Assembly: GCA_044226655.1 (NCBI GenBank)
Contig: JBGAGO010000006.1
Location: forward strand, 62,001-126,000
From: JBEVOS01 sp044226655
GTDB lineage: Bacteria > Pseudomonadota > Alphaproteobacteria > Caulobacterales > Aquidulcibacteraceae
Direction: 5' to 3'
DNA: 64,000 nucleotides
A program made the translations under genes and the position numbers. Positions 8,989-17,191 of this stretch are shown piece by piece (position 1 is the stretch's first letter; every line of letters begins with the position of its first letter). The notes under the pieces were generated by a model, which saw only the letters and a list, made by a program, of their open reading frames with translations, ran no database searches and was not told the DNA's origin.

Positions 8989-10277
8989 CAGCCTTCCTGC
9001 GGCGTCTGGAGGGCGGAAATGGCGAGACGATCCTCGTGGCGCGCCGCGATCTTGGCGCGGATGATCCCGGAGGCGAGCATGCTCACAGCGCCGAGCGCAG
9101 CGACGCAGGCGCCGCAGATGAGCATGGCGTTGTAGTTATCGAACGCGTCGAACGCGTAGCCGCCCGCGATCGAGCCGAGCGCGACCGATACGCCGAAGAT
9201 GAGCCCGAGCAGGCCGAAGATCGCGCCGAAGGCTTTGAGACCGAAATAGCGCGCAGTGAAATAAGCGAGCAGATCGCCTTCCGCGCCTTGCGACAGCCCG
9301 ACGAAGGCCGCGCCGATGGCGAGAAGCCAAAGCGAAGGATGCGGCGCGAGGAAGACAAGCAGGCCGATCGTCGGTCCGAACAGCGATGCGAAGGCGACGG
9401 CCGGCGGCCAGACGCGATCGAGCAGCAGGCCGCAGATCAGTCGGCCCGCCACGACAGCGCCCGCGTACCAGGCGCCGAGCAGCGCGGCCGTCGCGCCCGG
9501 AATGCCGATGTCGGACAACAGAGGCTGCAGCTGGCTGTGAAAGGCGCCGCCGGCGATGTTGGCGCAGGCCATGGCGAGCGCGAGCAGCCAAAAGCGCGCG
9601 TCCGCAAGCGCCTCTTTGAGCGAATGGCCTTGTTCCGCCGCGCCCTCGCGGGATGACGCCGCGCGCGCGGCGGGCGCGGCGCGGCCAAGCAGGACGAAGG
9701 CGATGACGCCAAGCGCTAAGGTGGTCCCCGCCATCATCAGATAGCCGGCGCGCCAGCCGTGCGTTGCGATCACGTACTGCAGCAGTGGCAGAAGTGCGAT
9801 TGAGACGAGCACGCTGCCGCTCAGGCCGAGCGCGAGCGCAAGCCCGCGCGAGGACGCGAACGCGCCCACGATCGGGCGCATATAGATGAGCGGCGCTGTG
9901 GCCGGCCCCGCCGCGATGCCGATGACCAGCAGCACGCCGAGAAAATAGAGATACGAGGCCGGCATCGCCGCGAGCGCGACATAGGCGGCTGCGAACACGA
10001 GCGCGCCGAAGAGAAGGAAAGGGCGCGGGCCGTGCTTGTCCACGAGGCGCCCCATCACGGGCATGGCGAGCGAGGTCAGCAGCACGGCCGTCGCCGTCAT
10101 CGATATCTGGCCGCGGCTCCAGCCGAATTCGGCGGCGAGCGGTTTTACGAAGAAGCCGCCGGCGCTGCCGAACATCGCGATGCCGGCGCCCATGCCGGTC
10201 GCCGAGCCCAAGAGCACGGGCCAGCCGCGCCGCCATTCCTGCAGAAGGCCTGTCACCGCGCGTTTCCTCAAGGCCAC
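8988..10277 (-). CDS. MFS transporter
   Basis: Inner-membrane major facilitator of about 429 aa with 12 predicted hydrophobic helices. The MFS loop signature appears as GRLVDKHGPRPFL, and FGWSRGQIS is typical of the monocarboxylate/oxalate-formate antiporter-like branch. The frame stays open upstream to 10532, but that extension is not membrane-like and would overlap the divergent promoter. I therefore choose GTG at 10277, with GAAG a few bases upstream; this start is uncertain. It is the first gene of the MFS-ferredoxin-reductase-P450 operon and probably imports the substrate or an intermediate across the inner membrane after TonB-dependent uptake. Confidence 0.88.
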   Translation of the reverse strand: MALRKRAVTGLLQEWRRGWPVLLGSATGMGAGIAMFGSAGGFFVKPLAAEFGWSRGQISMTATAVLLTSLAMPVMGRLVDKHGPRPFLLFGALVFAAAYVALAAMPASYLYFLGVLLVIGIAAGPATAPLIYMRPIVGAFASSRGLALALGLSGSVLVSIALLPLLQYVIATHGWRAGYLMMAGTTLALGVIAFVLLGRAAPAARAASSREGAAEQGHSLKEALADARFWLLALAMACANIAGGAFHSQLQPLLSDIGIPGATAALLGAWYAGAVVAGRLICGLLLDRVWPPAVAFASLFGPTIGLLVFLAPHPSLWLLAIGAAFVGLSQGAEGDLLAYFTARYFGLKAFGAIFGLLGLIFGVSVALGSIAGGYAFDAFDNYNAMLICGACVAALGAVSMLASGIIRAKIAARHEDRLAISALQTPQEG

Positions 10278-10377
10278 ATCTTCGGCGGCTCGCTTCGGCC
10301 CGCGCGATGCGCCGTGTGCGGCGCGGGCGAGCTCAAATAACGTCTTAGGGAAGGACGATACTGCGACGCAGAACGCC

Positions 10378-10426
10378 TTGACAAGGGATTTTCGTAAGAG
10401 TGAATAGAGAAACCAGAACGTAAAAT
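10378..10426. promoter_or_regulatory. Divergent control region with candidate operator AACGTAAAAT
   Basis: Between the MFS operon and the esterase. TTGACA (10378-10383) could be a -35 toward the esterase, though no good -10 follows at 17 bases. AACGTAAAAT (10417-10426) is shared exactly with 11428-11437 and its core with 4791-4798. ATTTTCGT (10388-10395) is a near-inverse of the same core, suggesting a spaced operator pair. Confidence 0.45.
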
Positions 10427-10492
10427 AAAGGTCCCGCTGCACGATTGGGCCGTACACAAGGCCTGGCGCCTGGCGGACAAGGGAGGCGAGGC

Positions 10493-11410
10493 ATGGCGTT
10501 CGCGGATCCGGATATCGCGGCGTTCCGCGCACAATTGGCGGCGGCGCCGCGCGGCGGCGTCGACATGGCGACGCTCGATGTGCGGCGAAAGGCGTTCGAC
10601 GATCAGCACGGCGCCGTGCCCTGCGCGGAGGGCTGCACGCTCTCAGCCATCACCGACGACTCTGTCGTGGGCGAGCGCATCACGCCCGACGGCGCGGCGG
10701 CGAAGAAGGCCTTCGTCTATCATCACGGCGGCGGCTACATGTTCGGCAGCGTGCTGAGCCACCGCCATCTTGTCTCGCAGCTGGCGCGCGCCGCGGGCGT
10801 TGCGGCGTTCAACATGGATTATCGGCTCGCGCCCGAGCATCCCTATCCCGCCGCGCTCGACGATGCGGTGCGCAATTACAAATTCGTGCTCGCGCAGGGC
10901 TACGAACCGGCGGACATCGTGCTTGGCGGGGAATCCGCCGGCGGCAATCTGACGGCTGCGCTTTTACTGCGTCTGGCGAAGGAGGGCTTGCCGTTGCCCG
11001 CCGGCGCCTATCTCCTCAGTCCCTGGCTCGATATGACGGCGGAAGGCGAGTCCTACGCGCTACGCGATGATCCTATGCTGTCGCATGAGGCGATGCTCGG
11101 CGCTGCGCGCGCTTATACAGACGGCGCCGATCCGCGCGATCCGCTGATCTCGCCCGCCAAGGGCGCGTGGCGCGGCCTGCCGCCGCTGCTGATCCAGGCC
11201 GGGTCGGACGAGGTGCTGCTGAGCGATTCCCTCGAACTCGCGCGCCGCGCGGCGCTCGAAGGCGTCGGCGTCGATCTGCAGGTCTGGCCGGAAATGGTGC
11301 ACGCCTGGCCGCTCTTTCATTTCGCGCTGCCCACGGCGGGAAATGCCGCCATCGCGGCGGCGGGCGCGTGGATCGCGCGGAGACTGGGCGTCGGCGCAGT
11401 CGTCGTTTAA
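10493..11410 (+). CDS. Alpha/beta hydrolase, hormone-sensitive-lipase (family IV) esterase
   Basis: Carboxylesterase of 305 aa. The oxyanion motif HHGGGYMFG and the nucleophile motif GGESAGGN (Ser148) are clear; the acid is in AGSDEVL and the catalytic His in MVHAWP. ATG at 10493 is preceded by GGGAGG at six bases. It is divergent from the MFS-P450 operon and followed by a Baeyer-Villiger monooxygenase, which makes esters or lactones from ketones. Hydrolysis of that ester is the obvious role in context (inference). The operator-like motif lies 67 bp upstream. Confidence 0.94.
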   Translation: MAFADPDIAAFRAQLAAAPRGGVDMATLDVRRKAFDDQHGAVPCAEGCTLSAITDDSVVGERITPDGAAAKKAFVYHHGGGYMFGSVLSHRHLVSQLARAAGVAAFNMDYRLAPEHPYPAALDDAVRNYKFVLAQGYEPADIVLGGESAGGNLTAALLLRLAKEGLPLPAGAYLLSPWLDMTAEGESYALRDDPMLSHEAMLGAARAYTDGADPRDPLISPAKGAWRGLPPLLIQAGSDEVLLSDSLELARRAALEGVGVDLQVWPEMVHAWPLFHFALPTAGNAAIAAAGAWIARRLGVGAVVV

Positions 11411-11427
11411 GGGAATAAGGATACGCA

Positions 11428-11437
11428 AACGTAAAAT
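11428..11437 (+). promoter_or_regulatory. Second exact copy of candidate operator AACGTAAAAT
   Basis: Located in the 97-bp gap between the esterase and the Baeyer-Villiger monooxygenase, followed by TTGACG (11442-11447). Its presence inside what would otherwise be an operon suggests separate regulation or an internal promoter for the monooxygenase. Confidence 0.4.
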
Positions 11438-11507
11438 TCTCTTGACGGCGCCGGCGCCGGCGCCGGAAGAAGATGCGGGCCGCACGAGTGCGCCAGGGTG
11501 ATGAGAC

Positions 11508-13289
11508 ATGACCGAGACCACGCTTCCCTTGGATGAACAGGCGCTCGCGGAGCGCTACCGGCGCGAGCGCGACAAGCGTCTGCGCGCCGATGGCTCGGCG
11601 CAATATCGCGAACCCACGGGCGCGCTCTCTCACTTTCTCGATGATCCGTATGTCGGGCGCGAGATTGCGCGCGAGGCGCTCAGCGACGATGTCGATGTCG
11701 CGATCATCGGCGGCGGCTTCGGCGGATTGATCCTGGGCGCTCGGTTGCGCGAAGCGGGCGTCGCGGACGTGCGCATTCTCGAAAAGGGCGGCGATTTCGG
11801 CGGCACCTGGTATTGGAACCGCTATCCCGGCGCGCAATGCGATATCGAAAGCTATATCTATCTGCCGCTGCTCGAAGAGCTCGGCTTCATGCCGACGGAA
11901 AAATATGTCCACGCGCCGGAAATTCTCGCGCATGCGCAGGCGATCGGCAAAGCCTATGGCCTCTACGACAAGGCGCTGTTCCAGACGGAAGTGACGGAGC
12001 TGCGCTGGAACGAGGCGGCGAGCCGCTGGATCGTGACGACGAACAAGGGCGATGCGCTGCGCGCGCGCTTCGTGTGCATGTCGACGGGGCCGCTGCATCG
12101 GCCGAAGCTGCCGGGCGTACCTGGTATCGAGACCTTCAAGGGCCACACCTTTCACACGAGCCGCTGGGACTATGATTACACGGGCGGGGATTCGACGGGC
12201 GGCTTGGTGAAGCTGGCCGACAAACGCGTCGGCATTATCGGCACGGGCGCGACGGCGGTGCAGGTCGTGCCCCATCTCGGCGCGCACGCGAAAGAGCTTT
12301 ACGTGTTTCAGCGCACGCCGTCCTCCATCGACGAGCGCCGCAACCGCCCGACCGATTCCGCATGGGCGTCATCGCTCGCGCCCGGCTGGCAGAAGGCGCG
12401 CATGGAGAATTTCAACGTCCTCGTCTCCGGCGGCTTCCAGGAAGAGGACCTCGTCTCCGACGGCTGGACCGACATCATCCGCAATCTCGGACGGCAAAGC
12501 ACCATCGCGGCCGAGGAATTCGCCGAGCGGCGCCAGCGCGCCGATTTCGAAAAGATGGAGCAGATCCGCCGCCGCGCCGATGCGATCGTTGCAGACAAGG
12601 CGACCGCGGAGGCGCTCAAGCCCTATTACAACCAGTTCTGCAAGCGGCCATGCTTCCACGACGCCTATCTCGCGACGTTCAATCGGCCGGACGTTCATTT
12701 GATCGACACGAACGGCCAAGGCATCGACCGCGTGACGGAGCGCGGCGTCGTCGCGAACGGCGTCGAATACGAACTCGATTGCCTGATCTTCGCGACCGGC
12801 TTCGAATTCGGCACGGATTATACGCGCCGGTCGGGCTACGAAATCTACGGCCGCGATGGCGTGAGCCAGACCGAGGCGTGGCGCGACGGCGTGTCATCGC
12901 TCTACGGCGTGCACAGCCGCGGCTTTCCGAACCGCTTCATTCTCGGCAATGCGCAGCAGGCGAACACGCCCAATTTCACGCACATGCTTGACGAGGTGAG
13001 CGTGCATCTCGCCTACATCATCAAGCATTGCATGGATCATCAGATCCAAACGGTCGAGCCCTCGCAAGAGGGCGAACGCGCCTGGGTCGACAAGATCATG
13101 TCGTTCGCGCATGTGCGCCGCGCCTTCGATGAGGCCTGCACGCCCGGCTACTACAACAACGAAGGCCAGCCGTCCGATCTCTCGGCGCGCAACAGCTTTT
13201 ACGGCGGCGGCTCGGTCGAGTTCATCCAGATTCTGCGCGATTGGCGCGCGTCCGGCCGTTTCGAAGGCATGGAGCTGCACGGCGCATAG
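11508..13289 (+). CDS. Flavin-containing Baeyer-Villiger monooxygenase (type I)
   Basis: NADPH- and FAD-dependent enzyme of 593 aa that inserts oxygen next to a ketone, giving an ester or lactone. The FAD site is AIIGGGFGGLILG, the flavin-binding context is GGTWYWNRYPGAQCD, the Baeyer-Villiger fingerprint is FKGHTFHTSRWD (residues 210-221), and the NADPH site is VGIIGTGATAVQ. The N-terminal extension of about 60 residues before the FAD site resembles the larger cyclopentadecanone/phenylacetone-type enzymes. It pairs with the upstream esterase and the P450 system in what looks like a cyclic ketone or terpenoid/steroid pathway. No strong ribosome-binding site precedes the ATG. Confidence 0.95.
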   Translation: MTETTLPLDEQALAERYRRERDKRLRADGSAQYREPTGALSHFLDDPYVGREIAREALSDDVDVAIIGGGFGGLILGARLREAGVADVRILEKGGDFGGTWYWNRYPGAQCDIESYIYLPLLEELGFMPTEKYVHAPEILAHAQAIGKAYGLYDKALFQTEVTELRWNEAASRWIVTTNKGDALRARFVCMSTGPLHRPKLPGVPGIETFKGHTFHTSRWDYDYTGGDSTGGLVKLADKRVGIIGTGATAVQVVPHLGAHAKELYVFQRTPSSIDERRNRPTDSAWASSLAPGWQKARMENFNVLVSGGFQEEDLVSDGWTDIIRNLGRQSTIAAEEFAERRQRADFEKMEQIRRRADAIVADKATAEALKPYYNQFCKRPCFHDAYLATFNRPDVHLIDTNGQGIDRVTERGVVANGVEYELDCLIFATGFEFGTDYTRRSGYEIYGRDGVSQTEAWRDGVSSLYGVHSRGFPNRFILGNAQQANTPNFTHMLDEVSVHLAYIIKHCMDHQIQTVEPSQEGERAWVDKIMSFAHVRRAFDEACTPGYYNNEGQPSDLSARNSFYGGGSVEFIQILRDWRASGRFEGMELHGA

Positions 13290-13324
13290 CGCGCACCTGC
13301 AGGGCGCCCATCTCAACGTGTCGC

Positions 13325-15370
13325 TTAGACGGAAAGCCCGACGTCGCCTTCGATGATCTGAGGCTGCATGTGCGGGCGTTCGCCCGGCGCCCAGCGCGCC
13401 ACGCGGTGCACGACGCGGTAACGAAGCGGGCCGCCGTCTTCGCGTTCGCTGCGCTCGCGCGGGGTCGGAATGCAGACAAATTCGGTCTCCAACTCGTCCG
13501 GCGCGGCGCGCACGATTGCGTAGCCATAGCCGCCGAAGTCCGTGAAGGCGAGGTGGGGCGAGACATCCGGATTGCGCGCGGCGCGCGCCTGTGCGGGATC
13601 GTCGGTATTCTTCAGCACGAGCGCCGCACGCACGCCGTGAAGCAGCGTCATGCTGAGCGCGTGTTGTTTCGAGCCATCGGGCCGATCATGCACGTAGAAG
13701 GGCCGCAATGCGTTGTCGGCTGGAAAGGTCAGTTCCTGAACCTCCGCCAGGCCTTGCTGTGAAATGGAGCCGGTGATGAATTCGACGCCCACCGGTTCGA
13801 ACGGACGCGGCGGCAGCGTTTCACTCGGATAGCCCGCCCAGAATGAATGCTTGTCGCCCGCGACGATGGTGAGGCCGGTGATGCCTTCCTCGCGCACCAT
13901 GCCGAAAATCTCGCGATGTTCGACGATATAGGAGCGATTCAACACGCCATAATCGGTGCTTGGCCAAGCGGCGGCGAATTCGGGCGGGAGATTTTGCGGA
14001 TCGGTGCGCCAGGTCAACGTGCCGAAGGAATGTCCCCAAATTTTCCAAGGCGCCTGCGCCGCTCGCAGACGGTCCTTGAGCCAGGCCATTTGGTCGATGC
14101 CGAGATAGGCCTGCGGCGGCGCGTCGCGCTGCGGATTGACGAGTTCGGTCTCGCCGACGCGCAGCGTGGCGGGCGCGCCGCCGATGCAGTCGCGGCCCTG
14201 ATCCAGAATGTCGTTGACCAATTCCGGTATGGCGCCGAAATCCAGCGATGGGACGTTCGCGTCATCGATCGGCGCGGACATGAACGAGCGATTGTCGGTC
14301 AAGATCATGTCGATGTTCTTGCCGAACCGAAAGGCGCGCTCGATGCGCAGAGCGTGGATGGCCGTCAGATTGTTTGGTTCGTGACTGACGCCGCGCGCAT
14401 CGACTGCGGCGAGGGGCGTGTTCGAAACCTCTGGCGCGACGAACGCATCGCCCGCGCCCTGCTTGATGACGCGCGCGGGCTGGTATTCGTACCAGGCTTG
14501 GCTGGCCGCAACCTTCAGCGCCTGCGCCGGCCTTGGCGGGTCGTTGAACACGACTTGCTGGCTTTGATAGCCCTTCCACGAGAATTCATGATTGTCCCAC
14601 ACGGGCACGAAGGGCCAGCGGGCGCGCGCGTCCTGCAAATCGGGATCGGTGAGAAAGCTGCGATACGCCGTGCGATAATCTTCGAGATCGGTGGGGAAGT
14701 GGAAGCCGTGAATCTTTTCCCCGTTCGGATAGCGCACATTGCCGCGCAGCCGCCGCCCACGGTCGAGCCCATCGGGCGCGTCCTCGGGGTAGCGGACAAT
14801 TTCATAGATGAAATCGCCCAGATGCAGCACGAAACTCAATTGTTCCGCGCGCGGCCGCCGCGCGTCTTCATAGATCATGCGGCGATAGGCGTTCAGCGCG
14901 CCGTTCGTGATGTCCTGGCAGCTGACGAAGGCGAAGCGCACGGCGCGATCATCGCTCGCGGCGGGCGCCGTGAGCGTACGCCCGATGCGGCTCATGTTTC
15001 CGGATTCGTCGATGAAGCGGTACCAATATTCGCGTGCGGGCCGAAGGCCGGCGGCGAGGAAGCGGCAGGTCCAGTCGGTCGCCGCGCTTACCTCCACATC
15101 GCCGCGCGCCACGATTTGCGCGAAAGCTTCGTCGCTTGCGACCTCCACCATCAGACGATGCGCACGCGCGTCGGCGTCTGGCGCGCGGCGGGTCCATAGG
15201 ATGACGCTGTCCGGCGCGGGATCGCCCGAGGCCACGCCCTGCGGGTAGAGATCGCGTCTCTCGCTGCGCGGGCCGGCGGGCATGTGGGCGCAGCTGCGGC
15301 CAAAGGCGAGCGCCGCGCTCAACGCCGCAGCCTGCGCAAGCAGAGCCCTGCGCGTCGCTTGTCCCCTCAT
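13325..15370 (-). CDS. PhoD-family alkaline phosphatase/phosphodiesterase, probably Tat-exported
   Basis: Metallophosphatase of about 681 aa. The start at 15370 is chosen because GGGAGC lies eight bases upstream and gives the N-terminus MRGQATRRALLAQAAALSAA, a twin-arginine-like signal. Two further in-frame ATGs at 15388 and 15385 lack a ribosome-binding site. PhoD motifs are visible: FVSCQD, LHLGDFIYE, PVWDNHEFSWKGYQ, and a C-terminal GDKHSFWAGY metal ligand. It would act in the periplasm or outside, releasing phosphate from organic esters. It converges on the monooxygenase with 35 bp between stops. No Pho box is recognisable, and the link to the catabolic cluster may be positional only. Confidence 0.9.
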   Translation of the reverse strand: MRGQATRRALLAQAAALSAALAFGRSCAHMPAGPRSERRDLYPQGVASGDPAPDSVILWTRRAPDADARAHRLMVEVASDEAFAQIVARGDVEVSAATDWTCRFLAAGLRPAREYWYRFIDESGNMSRIGRTLTAPAASDDRAVRFAFVSCQDITNGALNAYRRMIYEDARRPRAEQLSFVLHLGDFIYEIVRYPEDAPDGLDRGRRLRGNVRYPNGEKIHGFHFPTDLEDYRTAYRSFLTDPDLQDARARWPFVPVWDNHEFSWKGYQSQQVVFNDPPRPAQALKVAASQAWYEYQPARVIKQGAGDAFVAPEVSNTPLAAVDARGVSHEPNNLTAIHALRIERAFRFGKNIDMILTDNRSFMSAPIDDANVPSLDFGAIPELVNDILDQGRDCIGGAPATLRVGETELVNPQRDAPPQAYLGIDQMAWLKDRLRAAQAPWKIWGHSFGTLTWRTDPQNLPPEFAAAWPSTDYGVLNRSYIVEHREIFGMVREEGITGLTIVAGDKHSFWAGYPSETLPPRPFEPVGVEFITGSISQQGLAEVQELTFPADNALRPFYVHDRPDGSKQHALSMTLLHGVRAALVLKNTDDPAQARAARNPDVSPHLAFTDFGGYGYAIVRAAPDELETEFVCIPTPRERSEREDGGPLRYRVVHRVARWAPGERPHMQPQIIEGDVGLSV

Positions 15371-15513
15371 CGACTTTGCTCCCATCATAGGCCGTCGCGA
15401 AAGCGCAGCCTTGCCCCCCGCCGCCGGACATGGGCGAGCAATTTCAGGCCGGCGGGCGCCGGCGCAAGACAAGATCGACGAGTGCAATGGAAAACTAGTC
15501 GCCGCGCTTGCGT

Positions 15514-16113
15514 TCAACGAACGCCGCGGACGAGCACGACGAAGCGATCGAGGACGTCTTCGACGGCCGCGCGCGCGGCCGCGTCATCTCCGACTTGATG
15601 CTTGAATTTCCCCTCGATCAGCAAGGTCGCCAGGCCGTGCGCGAGCGCCCAGGCCATCAGCGAAAGCGTTCGATCGTTGATGTCGGGGGCCGCAACCTGC
15701 TGCATGACCGACACAAGCACCGCGAAAGCGGTTTCCTCGTTCCGTGCGAGGATCTCGTGGCGATCGTCCGTCACGAACTCCGACCGGAACATCAGTTTGA
15801 AGTGCGCCGGGTGGTTTATGGCGAAGTTGACATAAGCGCGCCCGATCGCGCTCAGCTTTTCGACGGGATCGGCGTGTCCCTCGATGGCCAAGAGCGTGCT
15901 TTCGCGCAGCAGCTCAAACCCCTCTGCGGAGATCGCCGCCAGAATGCCTTCGCGGTCGCCAAAGTGATGATAGGGCGCCTGATGGCTGACGCCCGCGCGG
16001 CGCGCGACTTCGCGCATGCTGAGCGAAGCCAAGCCGTCACGCTCGATCAAGGCGAGACTGGCGTCGAGCACGGCGCGGCGGAGGTCGTCCTGGGGCTTCA
16101 CAGCGAGAGACAT
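15514..16113 (-). CDS. TetR-family repressor of the adjacent RND pump
   Basis: Regulator of 199 aa. The helix-turn-helix is SMREVARRAGVSHQAPYHHF, followed by a helical ligand-binding domain of the WHG type. It is divergent from the RND genes with only 46 bp between starts, and that gap is filled by a perfect 12-bp palindrome. Autorepression and repression of the pump are therefore strongly suggested. Inducer unknown. Confidence 0.93.
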   Translation of the reverse strand: MSLAVKPQDDLRRAVLDASLALIERDGLASLSMREVARRAGVSHQAPYHHFGDREGILAAISAEGFELLRESTLLAIEGHADPVEKLSAIGRAYVNFAINHPAHFKLMFRSEFVTDDRHEILARNEETAFAVLVSVMQQVAAPDINDRTLSLMAWALAHGLATLLIEGKFKHQVGDDAAARAAVEDVLDRFVVLVRGVR

Positions 16114-16119
16114 AGCCGA

Positions 16120-16154
16120 CTTGACATTGTCTAGTTCGGTCTGACAATGTCAAG
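16120..16154. promoter_or_regulatory. TetR operator: perfect 12-bp inverted repeat
   Basis: CTTGACATTGTC (16120-16131) and GACAATGTCAAG (16143-16154) are exact inverses separated by 11 bases. Each arm also contains TTGACA, a -35-like hexamer facing opposite ways, so a bound repressor would block both divergent promoters. Confidence 0.85.
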
Positions 16155-16159
16155 TCATC

Positions 16160-17185
16160 ATGGCCTGGCTTGGGGTTCGCCACCGGATCGTCGTCGCTGC
16201 CGTTCTCGCGCTCGCCGGATGCGGCCGGGCCGCGGGACCCGCGCTTGCGCCTTCGCCCGCGCCGCTTGTGGAGGTAGTGGCTGTGGCGCCGCTGGGCGCG
16301 CCGGGCGAAATCCGCGCCAGCGGCCTCATCGCCTATAAGCGGGAAACCGCGTTGTCCTTCGCAGCGCAGGGCGTCGTTGATGCGCTCTACGCCGATGTCG
16401 GCCAAAGCGTGCGCGCCGGCGCGCGGTTGGGGCGGCTGCGGCGCACCAGCGTCGGCAGCAATGCGGATGAATCGGCCTTGGTGCGCGAAACCGCGGAACG
16501 CGCCTTGCGCCGGACTGAATCTCTTTATGAGCGCGGCTTCGCCTCGCAAGCGGCGCTCGATGATGCGCGGCTCGCTGTGTCGCGCGCGCGCGACAGCGCA
16601 ACGCTGACCGCGCCGGCCGATGGCGTGATCCTGCGCCGCGGCGCCGAGCCTGCACAATCGGTGACGCCGGCCCAGCCGATCTTCGTTCTTGGCGAGACGG
16701 CAAGCGGCCTCATCGTGCGCGCGCCGATGGATTCGGCATCCGCCGCGCGCATTCGGGTTGGCGATCTCGCCCAAATCGCCGTCGGCGCGGCTGCCTATGC
16801 TGGCCGCGTGAGTTTGATCGGCGCCAAGAGCGACGATGCGACAGGCGCCTTCGAGGTCGAAATTCGGCTGGACGCCGCCAATGGCGTGCGCAGCGGCGAT
16901 GTTGCGCAAGTGCGGATCGCGGCCAGCGGCGACGCCGCGCAATCGGCGCAGGCCATTCTTGTTCCGACCATGTCGCTCATCGACGCGCGCGCAGATCAGG
17001 CGGTCGTGCTGGTGGTCGATGGCGAAAACATCGCGCGGCGGCGCTCCGTGCAGACCGGCGGCGTCCGCGATGACGGCGTTCTCGTGATCGGCGGCCTTGC
17101 GCCAGGCGAGCGCGTCGTCTCTTCCGGTGCGGCGTTCGTGCATGACGGCGAGCCGGTCCGGATCGCTTCGGCCTCGGCGAACTAG
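16160..17185 (+). CDS. RND efflux periplasmic adaptor (membrane fusion protein), lipoprotein
   Basis: Periplasmic adaptor of 341 aa linking the RND pump to an outer-membrane channel. The N-terminus is a lipoprotein signal with lipobox LAGC. The lipoyl/barrel-sandwich half-motifs are in GVVDALYADVGQSVRAG and TAPADGVILRRGAEP, joined by a short helical hairpin, then a beta-barrel and membrane-proximal domain. ATG at 16160 follows the operator by only five bases without a ribosome-binding site, so translation may be leaderless or start slightly later. It is six bases from the pump gene. No outer-membrane TolC-like gene is present here. Confidence 0.92.
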   Translation: MAWLGVRHRIVVAAVLALAGCGRAAGPALAPSPAPLVEVVAVAPLGAPGEIRASGLIAYKRETALSFAAQGVVDALYADVGQSVRAGARLGRLRRTSVGSNADESALVRETAERALRRTESLYERGFASQAALDDARLAVSRARDSATLTAPADGVILRRGAEPAQSVTPAQPIFVLGETASGLIVRAPMDSASAARIRVGDLAQIAVGAAAYAGRVSLIGAKSDDATGAFEVEIRLDAANGVRSGDVAQVRIAASGDAAQSAQAILVPTMSLIDARADQAVVLVVDGENIARRRSVQTGGVRDDGVLVIGGLAPGERVVSSGAAFVHDGEPVRIASASAN

Positions 17186-17191
17186 GGCCCC

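Noticed and set aside
10278..10532. N-terminal extension of the MFS transporter
   Set aside because: The extra residues are not membrane-like and would place the start inside the divergent promoter and beyond the esterase start.
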